From assembly GCA_002790835.1 (NCBI GenBank), contig PFVX01000014.1, positions 1 to 64,000 on the forward strand: a stretch of 64,000 nt of DNA, given 5' to 3'. This document shows positions 36,294 through 45,394 of this stretch, piece after piece (the first letter of the stretch is position 1; each line of letters starts with the position of its first letter). Both the position numbers and the translations under genes were made by a program. This DNA comes from a bacterium CG_4_9_14_3_um_filter_65_15. Its GTDB lineage: Bacteria > Krumholzibacteriota > Krumholzibacteriia > LZORAL124-64-63. The notes beneath the pieces were generated by a model that was not told the origin of the DNA, did not search any database, and worked only from the letters and a program-made list of their open reading frames with translations.

Positions 36294-37226
36294 ATGACGG
36301 GGAGTCTGGCCATTGGTGGAGCCCTCCTGATCATGATCTGGCCGATGGTCGCCGCCGCGGCCACCGCGGACGGCGGGAGGCCCGACACTCAGGCCTGCCT
36401 GGATTGCCATGAAGACAGGGCCACCTCCCTGACCGGCGGACCCCATGCCGTCCTGCAGGACGGAAATCTGACCGATGTCGCCTGCGGCTCCTGCCACGCC
36501 GGCACTGCGGCCCACTGGGAGGATGACCCCGAAGCCTACCCGCGTGTGAATCCGGCGGCGGAAAACGCCGAAGGAACCGCGGCAATCTGCATAGGTTGCC
36601 ACCAGGAACCCCATGTCTACAGCCAGGCCAAGACCGGCCCCCACGCCGTCGCGGGGACGTCCTGCCTGGACTGCCACAGCGTCCACGGCTCCCAGGCGGA
36701 CCACCTGCTCAAGGCGGCCCAACCGGAGCTGTGCTACACCTGCCACGAGCAAGTGCGCGGGGAAATCGCCCAGCCGTACCGCCATCCGGTCGGCGAGAAC
36801 GAATTCATGCAGTGCTCGAGTTGCCACCTGGGCTCCGAGGGCAATCCCGACGTCGGCTCCTACCGGGGGCTCAACACCATGTGCCTGAAGTGCCACGCCG
36901 AGTTCCAGGGGCCCTTCCCCTACGAACACCAGGCGACCGTGGATTACGGGACCGAGGGCGGCGGATGCGTCGCCTGCCACAGCCCGCACGGTTCGGTCAA
37001 TCCGCAGTTGCTGAAGCAGCCCTACGAGGCCCCGCTCTTCCCGGCCTGCACGCAATGCCACTCGGTGGCTCTTCACAACAACAACAGCAACCACGGCAAC
37101 GAATGGAAAGGCGTCTCCTGCACGGAGTGCCACGTGGACGTCCACGGCTCCTACACCAACAAGAACTTCCTGTCGACCGCTCTGGAGGCCCAGGGGTGCT
37201 TCGCGGCCGGCTGCCATTCCCGATAG
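36294..37226 (+). CDS. Periplasmic decaheme (+1) cytochrome of a porin-cytochrome conduit (MtrA/DmsE type)
   Basis: The 310-residue protein starts MTGSLAIGGALLIMIWPMVAAAA (signal). It has ten CXXCH sites, from CLDCH and CGSCH to CTQCH and CTECH, with MtrA-like pieces CIGCHQEPHVY, CLDCHSVHG and CVACHSPHG. The C-terminal CFAAGCH is a CX4CH, a possible eleventh heme site. MtrA-type proteins thread hemes through an outer-membrane barrel. The barrel and an external lipoprotein cytochrome follow at once, so this is the inner part of an electron conduit. The start is chosen at the signal peptide; its ribosome-binding site is weak. Confidence 0.85.
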   Translation: MTGSLAIGGALLIMIWPMVAAAATADGGRPDTQACLDCHEDRATSLTGGPHAVLQDGNLTDVACGSCHAGTAAHWEDDPEAYPRVNPAAENAEGTAAICIGCHQEPHVYSQAKTGPHAVAGTSCLDCHSVHGSQADHLLKAAQPELCYTCHEQVRGEIAQPYRHPVGENEFMQCSSCHLGSEGNPDVGSYRGLNTMCLKCHAEFQGPFPYEHQATVDYGTEGGGCVACHSPHGSVNPQLLKQPYEAPLFPACTQCHSVALHNNNSNHGNEWKGVSCTECHVDVHGSYTNKNFLSTALEAQGCFAAGCHSR

Positions 37227-37238
37227 GAGGGTTACGCC

Positions 37239-38831
37239 ATGCGTTGGAAAATCAAAACCCTCGGGATGACGCTGCTGCTGGTCGTTGGTCCGCTGGCTTC
37301 CGCCTGGGCGGGAAGCTTGAACGGCACCGTCAAGGTCGGGGGCATCTTCAAGGATGAAACCGCCGGCGACCTGAGCGTCATGCCCGAGACCTTCAACATC
37401 TACGAAGGTTTCACCATCTCCGGCATCGACCTGAACGGAACCGTGGGTCGCCGCGGCTACTACCGGTTGGATGTCCGCGAGGTGAACCAGGAGAGTGCCC
37501 GCGGGATCTTCTCCTTCCGGGTTCCGAGCCGGTTCAACATGTTCATGCGCTACGACCGCCACCGTCAGCTCTTCGACCCCGCCGGCCAGGTCGAAAGCGT
37601 GCGCAAGAACCTGCGCGGCGGTTTCGTGCTGACACCTTCTGCGGACCTGAAGATCAGCGCGAACATCGGCAACCAGAAGAAGACGGGCAGCCGTATGTCC
37701 TACCTGCCCAATGAACCGGGCTTCCTGGGAAGCGGCTACGACAACAACCTGACCACCGGCCGCGTGGAGATCGCCGGGAACCGGGGGGGACGTTCGCTGG
37801 CCGCAGCCTACGACTTCTCCACCTTCTCGGACGACAACCTGGCCGCGGCCGACCGCAGCGGCGGGGTCTTCTCGGTGCGGCTCAACGGCCCCTGCTACCT
37901 GCTCCCGGATGTCGTGTCCCACCTGGTGCGGGCGTCCTACGGCAAGCAGAAGTTGACGGCCGTGGGCACGGATTACGAACTGGGCACCTTCCAGTACCTG
38001 GGCGTGGTCAAGCCCGCTCCCCAATGGCGGCTCAAGTACGGGTTCAACGCCACGACCGTTGACGACAAGTCCACGGACTACAAGACCGACGAGGTGCGCA
38101 ACGACTTCGACGCGGTGTGGTATGGCCCCCAGGGCAGTGTCAACGCCGGGTACGGCCGCGTGATCCACGACAGCTGGCAGGTGACCACCGCCAACGTCTG
38201 GCGCCTGGGCGGCACCTGGAGGATCCAGGATAACGCCAAGGTGCGCGTGGGCTACGACTCGAACCGGAAGACCGACGAGGAGCAAACCACCCTGCTGAAG
38301 GACATGGAAGCCAGTCGGTTCAGCGCCGACCTGGAGATCGAGGCCACGGACGAGCTGAGCTTCGGCGGCGGCTACATGGACCGCCAGCGCAGTTTCCCGC
38401 TCGTCGGTGTCGAGACCACCGGCAAGCGGTACCGTGCCTTCAGCCGCCTCGAACTGTCCGGCTGGGGCTCGCTGAACGTCGACTACATCTACTCCGACGA
38501 CGACTACACGGATTTCGACGGCAACGACGACGGCGGCGAGACCACCTGGACGCATTTCCGCGCCGACAACAGCACTGTCACCGGCCGGGTCGACGTCGAC
38601 ACCATCCGGAATCTCAAGCTTTCGTTCGGGGCGACCTATCTCGATATCGGCAAGGATCTCGACATCGAGAAGTCCATCCTGTCCTTCGCGGGCCATTACG
38701 ACATCGGCAAGGATTACTTCTTCGAGGCCAAATACAACGTTTTCAACTACGACGACTACATCCTTCTGGACCGCTACTACACGGCGAACGTCGTGTGGGT
38801 GAACTTCGGATACAGACTGTCGGTTGACTAG
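37239..38831 (+). CDS. Outer-membrane barrel of the porin-cytochrome conduit (MtrB/PioB-like)
   Basis: A 530-residue barrel with signal MRWKIKTLGMTLLLVVGPLASAWA behind GGAGGGTTACGCC. Regular amphipathic strands with short turns (GRRGYYRLDVREVN, FMRYDRHRQLFD) suggest some 26 strands, as in MtrB-type sheaths. It lies 12 bp after the decaheme gene. Its role would be to enclose the periplasmic cytochrome so that electrons cross the outer membrane. It does not end in the usual aromatic residue (RLSVD). Confidence 0.82.
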   Translation: MRWKIKTLGMTLLLVVGPLASAWAGSLNGTVKVGGIFKDETAGDLSVMPETFNIYEGFTISGIDLNGTVGRRGYYRLDVREVNQESARGIFSFRVPSRFNMFMRYDRHRQLFDPAGQVESVRKNLRGGFVLTPSADLKISANIGNQKKTGSRMSYLPNEPGFLGSGYDNNLTTGRVEIAGNRGGRSLAAAYDFSTFSDDNLAAADRSGGVFSVRLNGPCYLLPDVVSHLVRASYGKQKLTAVGTDYELGTFQYLGVVKPAPQWRLKYGFNATTVDDKSTDYKTDEVRNDFDAVWYGPQGSVNAGYGRVIHDSWQVTTANVWRLGGTWRIQDNAKVRVGYDSNRKTDEEQTTLLKDMEASRFSADLEIEATDELSFGGGYMDRQRSFPLVGVETTGKRYRAFSRLELSGWGSLNVDYIYSDDDYTDFDGNDDGGETTWTHFRADNSTVTGRVDVDTIRNLKLSFGATYLDIGKDLDIEKSILSFAGHYDIGKDYFFEAKYNVFNYDDYILLDRYYTANVVWVNFGYRLSVD

Positions 38832-38867
38832 GACGGGATGAAAGATCCCACAAGGAGGAGAAGAAAA

Positions 38868-39860
38868 ATGTCCAAGACTCTGAAGACCCTGATGCTCGTG
38901 TTCGGCCTGCTGGTCCTGATCGGGCTGGGAGCCTGCAGCCGTGACGTCACCACCGTGCTCGATCCCGGCGCCTCGCTCTGCTTCAACTGCCACAGCGACC
39001 AGGACACCTACCTGATCGACAAGCAGATGGAGTGGGCCTACTCCAGCCACGGAATCGGCAACTACGTCGCTTACGCCGGCGGCCGCAGCGGCTGCTCCGG
39101 CTGTCACTCGGGTGCGGGCTTCGAGGCTCGCCTGGCCGGCGAGACCGAGGTGCCTTACGCCACCCCGATCCGCTGCTTCAGCTGCCACGCTCCGCACAGC
39201 AACGCCAACTTCAACCTGCGCGTGACCGAGCCCCAGCCCCTGGCCAGCGGCTACACCATGGACCTGGGCGTCAGCAACCTCTGCACGGCTTGCCACGTTG
39301 GCCGCACCTCCGTGGACGACGCGGTTCCCCACGACGCCACTGAGGCCTCGGTCACCAGCACGCACTGGGGCGCCCACCACGGGCCGCAGGGCGACCTCTT
39401 CATGGGCCAGAACGGCTACGAATACGACGGCGTCACCTACCGCCGCGCCGTGCCCCCGGCCCACAACACCGACGAGTCCCGTTGCTTCGGCTGCCACGGC
39501 AACGACAACCCCGCGATCGACCTGGGCGGGCACTCCTTTATCCAGGATAACGGCGCCGATGAAGACAACCTCAACGTGGCCAGCTGCAACCGCTGCCACA
39601 GCGACCTGGAAGACTTCGACGTCAACGACGTCCAGACCGAGGTCGAGGACATGATGGCCGAACTCCAGGGCCTGCTGATCGGCATGGGTCTGCTCGATTC
39701 CGAAGGCGGCCTCATCAAGGACGTCACGGGCACCCCCGACGAGATCGGCGCCGTCTGGAACTACATCCTGGTCGAAGAGGACCGCAGCGCGGGCGTGCAC
39801 AACCCCGATTACATTCGCGACCTGCTTCAGGGCTCTCTCGACTATCTGAACAGCAAGTAA
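38868..39860 (+). CDS. Hexaheme surface lipoprotein of the conduit
   Basis: The 330-residue protein starts behind AAGGAGGAGAAGAAAA and has a lipobox LIGLGAC. Six CXXCH sites follow: CFNCH, CSGCH, CFSCH, CTACH, CFGCH and CNRCH. The C-terminal 90 residues lack hemes and are helical and acidic. As third gene of the decaheme-barrel-lipoprotein set it should be the outward-facing terminal cytochrome (the MtrC/OmcB role). I found no close named family. Confidence 0.8.
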   Translation: MSKTLKTLMLVFGLLVLIGLGACSRDVTTVLDPGASLCFNCHSDQDTYLIDKQMEWAYSSHGIGNYVAYAGGRSGCSGCHSGAGFEARLAGETEVPYATPIRCFSCHAPHSNANFNLRVTEPQPLASGYTMDLGVSNLCTACHVGRTSVDDAVPHDATEASVTSTHWGAHHGPQGDLFMGQNGYEYDGVTYRRAVPPAHNTDESRCFGCHGNDNPAIDLGGHSFIQDNGADEDNLNVASCNRCHSDLEDFDVNDVQTEVEDMMAELQGLLIGMGLLDSEGGLIKDVTGTPDEIGAVWNYILVEEDRSAGVHNPDYIRDLLQGSLDYLNSK

Positions 39861-39885
39861 CGTCGATCCCAGAGGGGGTCACGAA

Positions 39886-39922
39886 GGCGGGCGGAACTCC
39901 GGTTCCGCCCGCCGCTTTTTTG
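39886..39922 (+). terminator. Rho-independent terminator of the conduit operon
   Basis: GGCGGGCGGAAC (39886-39897) pairs with GTTCCGCCCGCC (39902-39913) around a four-base loop, followed by GCTTTTTTG. A textbook terminator. Confidence 0.95.
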
Positions 39923-40043
39923 CCCCTGGGTCCAGCGAAAATTTACTGCCTCCAAACCAAATCCTCGCTTTTCCCCCACCCACAACTCCTAGTATAGTGC
40001 CTGGCATTCGCCCCCTACATTTTGTGCGAACAGGAGGTTCCCG

Positions 40044-43000
40044 ATGTTCTCGCCACGTTCCCGGATCCTGCTTCTCATCCTGACCGCGGCCCTGATGCTG
40101 GCCGGCGGCTGTTCCCAACAAACCGACGTGACTCGGCCCGCGGCCGACGTCCCCTTCTCGCCCGACAAGGCCGCGCCCGCCGGCTACTACGACACGGTGG
40201 ATGCCTCCACCCCGGCGGCCCTGCGCTCCTCGTTGCACATTATCATCGGCGATGGAGCGAAAATCCCCTACACTTCGACCTCCACCGACACCTGGGACGT
40301 GCAGGAGAGCGCCTGCGAGGACCCCAACAACACGGGCCGGGTCCTGGACATCTATCTCAACGCGATCTATCCCAAATACGGTGGAGGGAACACGGACTAC
40401 AACCGGGAACACAGCTGGCCCAAGAGCTACGGCTTCCCCAACGACGGATCGACCAACTACCCCTACACCGACTGCCATCACCTGTTCATCTGCAACGACA
40501 GCTACAACTCGTCCCGCAATAACAAGCCCTACGGCACCGCCGGCGCCTCGGGCACCGAAAAGACCACCCTGGCCTACAACGGCGTGGGCGGCGGCAGCGG
40601 AACCTATCCCGGCTGGTCGAACTGGGACGACCCCACCTACTGGGAGACCTGGTGGGACCGCCGCGGCGATGTGGCCCGCGCCCTGCTGTACATGGACGTG
40701 CGGTATGAAGGCGGCGTCCACCCCGGCACCAGCAACGCCGAACCCGACCTGATCCTCACCGACAACCTGACCCTGATCCAGAATTCCAACACGGGTGCCA
40801 ACGAGTCGGTGGCCTACATGGGTCTGCTGAGCGTCCTGCTCCAGTGGAGCCAGGATGACCCGGTGGACGCCAAGGAAATGCTCCACAACGACGTGGTCTA
40901 TTCCTATCAGGGCAATCGCAACCCCTTCATCGACCACCCCGAATGGATCGACTGCGTCTTCGGCGGAACCTGCGGTGGCGGCGGCGGAGACACCACACCC
41001 CCCGCGGCTCCCACGGGCCTGATCGCCACCGGCGGCAGCGGCAGCGTGGGCCTGGATTGGGCGGATAACGGCGAGAGCGATCTCGCCGGCTACACCGTCT
41101 ATCGCTCCACCAGCAGCGGCGGACCCTACAACGCGGTCACCGGCGCCCTGCTGGGCACCAGCGCCTACACCGAAACCGGGGTCACCGCCGGAACGACCTA
41201 CTACTACGTGGTGACCGCCAGCGACAACTCCGCCAACGAATCGGGCCTCAGCGCCGAGGCGTCGGCCACCCCCACCGGTGGCGGCGGGGGCGGCGGTCCG
41301 TCCACGGCCTGGATCAACGAATTCCACTACGACAACAGCAGCACCGACACCGGTGAGTCCGTGGAGATCGCCGGCACCGCGGGCCTGGACCTGGCCGGCT
41401 GGGCCGTGTACGGCTACAACGGCAACGGCGGCACGGTCTACAGCACGGTGAACCTCTCCGGCGTGCTGCCCGACCAGCAATCCGGCTTCGGCACCCTCGC
41501 CTTCGCCATGAGCGGCATGCAGAACGGCAGCCCCGACGGCCTGGCTCTGGTGGACGACACCGCCGCGGTCGTGCTGTTCATCAGCTACGAGGGCACGATG
41601 TCCGCCACCGACGGCCCGGCCTCGGGCATGACCTCGACCGATGTGGGCGTGTCCGAGACGACATCCACTCCGGTGGGCTACTCCCTGCAGCTGGCGGGTA
41701 GCGGCACCGCGTACGTCGACTTCAGTTGGCAGGCGCCCCAGGCGGCCACGTCCGGCGCGGTGAATTCCGGCCAGAGCTTCACCGGCGGCCCGGTGAATCA
41801 GGCTCCCACTGCGGCGGCGAACGGCCCCTACTCGGGCGAGAAGGATGTGGCGGTGAGCTTCAGTTCCGCCGGGTCCAACGATCCCGACGGCACCATCGTG
41901 TCCTACGCCTGGGACTTCGGCGACGGGGGCAGCAGCACCGCCGCCAACCCCAGCCACACCTACGCGGCGACCGGCACCTTCACCGTCACCCTGACGGTGA
42001 CCGACGACGGGAGCGCCACGGATGCCGATCCCACCACCGCGACCATCGTCGACACCACGGCTCCGGCCGCGCCCACGGGCCTGACCGCAACCGCGGGTGA
42101 CGGCAGCGTCGGCCTCGGCTGGACGGGCAATGGCGAGAGTGACCTGGCCGGCTACACCGTGAGTCGCGCCACGACCAGCGGCGGCCCCTACACCGCTCTC
42201 AACGGAACCCTGCTGACGTCGAACAGCTACACCGACGGCACCGTCGTCAACGGCACGACCTACTATTACGTGGTCACCGCCAGCGACGGCGCGGGCAATG
42301 AGTCGGCCGCCGGCACGGAAGCGTCGGCGACCCCGGCCTCCGCCGGAGGCGGCGGGGGCGGCGCGAGCGTCTGGATCAACGAACTGCACTATGACAACGA
42401 CGGCACCGACACCGGGGAATCCTTCGAGATCGCCGGCACCGCCGGAACCGATCTGAGCGGATGGAGCGTCGCGGCCTACAACGGCAACGGCGGCACGGTG
42501 TACAGCACGGTGAACCTGTCGGGCGTCCTGGCCGACGACATGGGCGGATTCGGCGTCCTGTCCTTCGCCCTGAGCGGTATGCAGAACGGCAGCCCCGACG
42601 GCTTGGCTCTGGTCGACGGCACCGGCACGGTGGTGATGTTCCTCAGCTACGAGGGCGTGATCGTCGCCACCGACGGCCCCGCCGTCGGCACCACCTCGAA
42701 GGACATCGGGGTCAGCGAATCCTCGACCTCGCCCGTCGGATACAGCCTGCAGTTGGCCGGCACGGGGTCGGTCTACGGGGACTTCGCCTGGCAGGCCTCG
42801 GCGGCGGCCACATCCGGCGCCGTCAACACCGGCCAGACCCTCGGTGACGGCAGCACCGGCGGCGGCGGCGGATCCTGGTCCGTCATCACCTTCGACGATT
42901 TCGAATCCGGCATGGGCAACTACTTCGACGGCGGCGGGGACATGTCCCGGTACACCGGCGGCACCTACGCCCATCAGGGCAACGCGGCCGCCGACATCCA

Positions 43001-43337
43001 GGACAACAGCGGCACACGGTCGTCCTTCTCTCACACCTCGGGTTACGACGTGTCCGGATTCACCGACCTGGAAGTCGAGTTCTGGTACGAGGGCGTGAGC
43101 ATGGAGAGCGGCGAGGACTTCTTCGTCCAGTACTGGGACGGTTCGACGTGGCAGACCGTGGCCACCTTCGCCAGCGGCACGGATTTCAGCAACGGGAGCT
43201 TCGTGAACCAGGTGGTCGCGATCCCGGCCGGGTCCTACGCCTATCCCACCGATGCCAAGCTGCGCTTCATGTGCGACGCCAGCAACAACGGCGACGACGT
43301 TTACATCGACGAGATCGAGTTCCGCGGCTTCAACTAG
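40044..43337 (+). CDS. Large secreted endonuclease I-like nuclease with FnIII, PKD and repeated surface domains
   Basis: A 1097-residue lipoprotein-type export protein (lipobox LMLAGGC) behind AGGAGG. Residues about 45-310 are an endonuclease I (EndA/Vvn-like beta-beta-alpha metal) domain with NREHSWPKS, TDCHHLF and NNKPYG. Then come FnIII (about 320-410), a lamin-tail-like domain (about 425-580), PKD (about 590-670), a second FnIII and a second lamin-tail-like copy, and a C-terminal carbohydrate-binding-like sandwich. The two lamin-tail copies share long identical stretches, so the DNA is internally duplicated. It probably degrades extracellular DNA for phosphate and nucleosides. It lies between two terminators and is monocistronic. 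Confidence 0.88.
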   Translation: MFSPRSRILLLILTAALMLAGGCSQQTDVTRPAADVPFSPDKAAPAGYYDTVDASTPAALRSSLHIIIGDGAKIPYTSTSTDTWDVQESACEDPNNTGRVLDIYLNAIYPKYGGGNTDYNREHSWPKSYGFPNDGSTNYPYTDCHHLFICNDSYNSSRNNKPYGTAGASGTEKTTLAYNGVGGGSGTYPGWSNWDDPTYWETWWDRRGDVARALLYMDVRYEGGVHPGTSNAEPDLILTDNLTLIQNSNTGANESVAYMGLLSVLLQWSQDDPVDAKEMLHNDVVYSYQGNRNPFIDHPEWIDCVFGGTCGGGGGDTTPPAAPTGLIATGGSGSVGLDWADNGESDLAGYTVYRSTSSGGPYNAVTGALLGTSAYTETGVTAGTTYYYVVTASDNSANESGLSAEASATPTGGGGGGGPSTAWINEFHYDNSSTDTGESVEIAGTAGLDLAGWAVYGYNGNGGTVYSTVNLSGVLPDQQSGFGTLAFAMSGMQNGSPDGLALVDDTAAVVLFISYEGTMSATDGPASGMTSTDVGVSETTSTPVGYSLQLAGSGTAYVDFSWQAPQAATSGAVNSGQSFTGGPVNQAPTAAANGPYSGEKDVAVSFSSAGSNDPDGTIVSYAWDFGDGGSSTAANPSHTYAATGTFTVTLTVTDDGSATDADPTTATIVDTTAPAAPTGLTATAGDGSVGLGWTGNGESDLAGYTVSRATTSGGPYTALNGTLLTSNSYTDGTVVNGTTYYYVVTASDGAGNESAAGTEASATPASAGGGGGGASVWINELHYDNDGTDTGESFEIAGTAGTDLSGWSVAAYNGNGGTVYSTVNLSGVLADDMGGFGVLSFALSGMQNGSPDGLALVDGTGTVVMFLSYEGVIVATDGPAVGTTSKDIGVSESSTSPVGYSLQLAGTGSVYGDFAWQASAAATSGAVNTGQTLGDGSTGGGGGSWSVITFDDFESGMGNYFDGGGDMSRYTGGTYAHQGNAAADIQDNSGTRSSFSHTSGYDVSGFTDLEVEFWYEGVSMESGEDFFVQYWDGSTWQTVATFASGTDFSNGSFVNQVVAIPAGSYAYPTDAKLRFMCDASNNGDDVYIDEIEFRGFN

Positions 43338-43356
43338 ACCGCGACCTCATCACGAC

Positions 43357-43386
43357 AAAGGGGCCTCCCGCCGGGAGGCCCCTTTT
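43357..43386. terminator. Bidirectional terminator nuclease / amt
   Basis: AAAGGGGCCTCCCG (43357-43370) pairs with CGGGAGGCCCCTTT (43371-43384); T residues follow in plus direction and the A-rich flank gives a U run in minus direction. Confidence 0.92.
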
Positions 43387-43409
43387 CCATTCCTGCAAGA
43401 TATGTCCGA

Positions 43410-44612
43410 CTAGATGTAGGCATTCTCCCCGTGCAGGGACTCGTCCAGGGTGCCTTCTTCCGCTTCGCTCGTACGCACGGTGGTGATCTTATTGATCAGC
43501 CACAGCATGAAGAAGGTGAAGACGAAGGCGTAGATCGACGAACCGACGATGGCCGCGAGCTGCTTGACGAAGAAGTCGCCCCCGCCATAGAACAACCCGT
43601 TGGCCCCGCTGATGTTGACGGTCGTGGTGCCCAGCAGGCCGAGCATGACGATGCCCAGGGCGCCACCCACGCCGTGCACGCCCCACACGTCCAGGGCGTC
43701 GTCCCAGCCCAGACGGTTCTTCAAGCCCACGGCGATGTAGCAGACTGCGCCGGCACAGATGCCGATGATCACGGCGCTCGAAGTCGTCACGTAACCCGCC
43801 CCCGGCGTGATGGTGGCCAGGCCGGCCACCGAGCCCGTGAGCAGCCCGACGAACGAGGGCTTCTTGTCGTTGATCCAGGAGATGATCAGCCAGGTAACCG
43901 CCGCGAACGAGGCCGCGATGTCCGTGTTGAGGAACGCCGCTGCGGTGATCGAGTCCACCTGCAGCTCGCTGCCCGCGTTGAAGCCGTACCACCCGAACCA
44001 GAGCAACCCGGTGCCCAGGGCCACCAGGGGGATGCTGTGGGGGGCGCTGTCGACGATGCTGCGCCGGCCCACGTACAACACCGAGGCCAGGGCGGCCATA
44101 CCGGCGATGTTGTGGACGACGATACCTCCGGCGAAATCGAGCACGCCCCACTTGGCCAGCAGGCCGCCGCCCCAGATCATGTGCACGAAGGGGAAGTAGA
44201 CCAGCAGCAGCCACAGCACCAGGAAGATGAGGTAGGCGCTGAAGTGGACGCGGTTGGAAAACGCGCCGGTGATCAACGCCGGGGTGATGATGGCGAACAT
44301 CATCTGATAGGCGATGAACACGATCAGCGGAATCTGTCCGCCGGCGAAGGGCGTGTCGGGGGTCACCCCGCGCAGGAACGCCAGGTCCAGGTTGCCGATG
44401 ATGCCGCCCTCGCCGCCGCTGAAGCACAGGGAGTAGCCCACGGCGTACCACAGCACGGTGGTCACGCCCAGGGAGACGAAGCTCTGCATCATGATGGTCA
44501 GCACGTTCTTGCGCCCCACCAGGCCGCCGTAGAAGAACGCGAGGCCCGGCGTCATGAGCATGACCAAACTGGTGGCAAGCAGCATGAATCCGGTGTTGCC
44601 GGTATCGAACAT
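43410..44612 (-). CDS. amt: Ammonium transporter Amt
   Basis: A 400-residue, eleven-helix protein starting MFDTGNTGFMLLATSLVMLM behind AGGGGTGAATC. Amt marks are TPGLAFFYGGLVGRKN, the gate-region FVHMIWGGG, VVHNIAGMAAL with the first pore His, and VWGVHGVGGALGI with the second. It conducts ammonium. There is no N-terminal signal peptide, and no glnK lies next to it, although the usual partner PII gene is often adjacent. A NarL-type two-component pair follows downstream on the same strand after a terminator. Confidence 0.93.
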   Translation of the reverse strand: MFDTGNTGFMLLATSLVMLMTPGLAFFYGGLVGRKNVLTIMMQSFVSLGVTTVLWYAVGYSLCFSGGEGGIIGNLDLAFLRGVTPDTPFAGGQIPLIVFIAYQMMFAIITPALITGAFSNRVHFSAYLIFLVLWLLLVYFPFVHMIWGGGLLAKWGVLDFAGGIVVHNIAGMAALASVLYVGRRSIVDSAPHSIPLVALGTGLLWFGWYGFNAGSELQVDSITAAAFLNTDIAASFAAVTWLIISWINDKKPSFVGLLTGSVAGLATITPGAGYVTTSSAVIIGICAGAVCYIAVGLKNRLGWDDALDVWGVHGVGGALGIVMLGLLGTTTVNISGANGLFYGGGDFFVKQLAAIVGSSIYAFVFTFFMLWLINKITTVRTSEAEEGTLDESLHGENAYI

Positions 44613-44670
44613 GATTCACCCCTTTTGCCGCGTCCGGGGACGCGGACTTGATTCGAGAAAATCTCTTATC

Positions 44671-44699
44671 AAAAATACCCTCCCACCGGCGGAGGGGGG
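44671..44699 (-). terminator. Terminator after the two-component operon
   Basis: On the minus strand CCCCTCC pairs with GGGAGGG around CGCCGGT, followed by TATTTTTG. It ends the response-regulator message before amt. Confidence 0.75.
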
Positions 44700-44743
44700 C
44701 AGGGGGAAATCCCTCAAATCGGGGTGCGGAAAACCTCAACGGG

Positions 44744-45394
44744 TCAATCGACGGAGGTCAGGCCTTCGCGGATGGCGAACTTGGTCAGCTCGGCCACGCT
44801 GTGCAGATCGAGCCGGTCCATGATGCGCTTGCGGTGGGATTCCACGGTCTTGACGCTGACGCACAGGCGGTCGGCGATCTCCTTTGTGGTGTCGCCCTCG
44901 GCGATGAGCTGGAGGATCTCGCGTTCGCGCGGGGTGAGGACCGCGCCGTCGCCTTCGGGCCGGCCTTCGGCCAGGCGGAGGTAGTCCTGCAGCACCGAGG
45001 CGTTGATGCTCTTGCTGAGGGTGATCTCCCCCCGCAACGCGGCGTCGATGGCGCCACGCAGCTCGGGAAATCCGCAATCCTTCAGCAGATAGGCCGAGGC
45101 GCCCGCGCGCAGCATGCCGGTGACGAAGCGGCGGTCGTCGTGCATCGAGAGAGCCACCACGCGCGGCGGATTCTCCCGTTCCATGAGCTTGCGGGTGGTG
45201 TCCACGCCGTTGAGACCGGGCATGGAGATGTCCACGACCACCAGGTCCACCGGCGTGCCGGCGCAGATTTCCAGGACCTCGAGTCCGCTGGCCGCTTCGG
45301 CCACCACTTCCAGGTCGTCGCGGGCGTCGAGCAACCGGCGCAGGCCGTCGCGGAAGATCTTGTGGTCGTCGGCCACCAGGATGCGCACGCTCAT
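44744..45394 (-). CDS. NarL/FixJ-family response regulator
   Basis: A 216-residue regulator, start MSVRILVADDHKIF. The receiver has Asp9/Asp10, the phospho-acceptor Asp55 (VVVDISMPG) and a Lys in YLLKD. The LuxR-type helix-turn-helix is LTPREREILQLIAEGDTTKEIADRLCVSVKTVESH. Its ATG overlaps the stop of the kinase gene (ATGA), so the two are a pair. Target genes are unknown; a link with the neighbouring ammonium transporter is only suggested by position. Confidence 0.93.
   Translation of the reverse strand: MSVRILVADDHKIFRDGLRRLLDARDDLEVVAEAASGLEVLEICAGTPVDLVVVDISMPGLNGVDTTRKLMERENPPRVVALSMHDDRRFVTGMLRAGASAYLLKDCGFPELRGAIDAALRGEITLSKSINASVLQDYLRLAEGRPEGDGAVLTPREREILQLIAEGDTTKEIADRLCVSVKTVESHRKRIMDRLDLHSVAELTKFAIREGLTSVD

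Noticed and set aside
36183-39800. A 1205-codon open frame on the minus strand across the conduit operon
   Set aside because: It is antisense to three clear cytochrome/porin genes and its protein has no domain; long antisense frames are common at this GC content.
39879-43034. A 1051-codon minus-strand frame opposite the nuclease
   Set aside because: The nuclease, FnIII and PKD motifs are on the plus strand; the minus frame is a compositional shadow.
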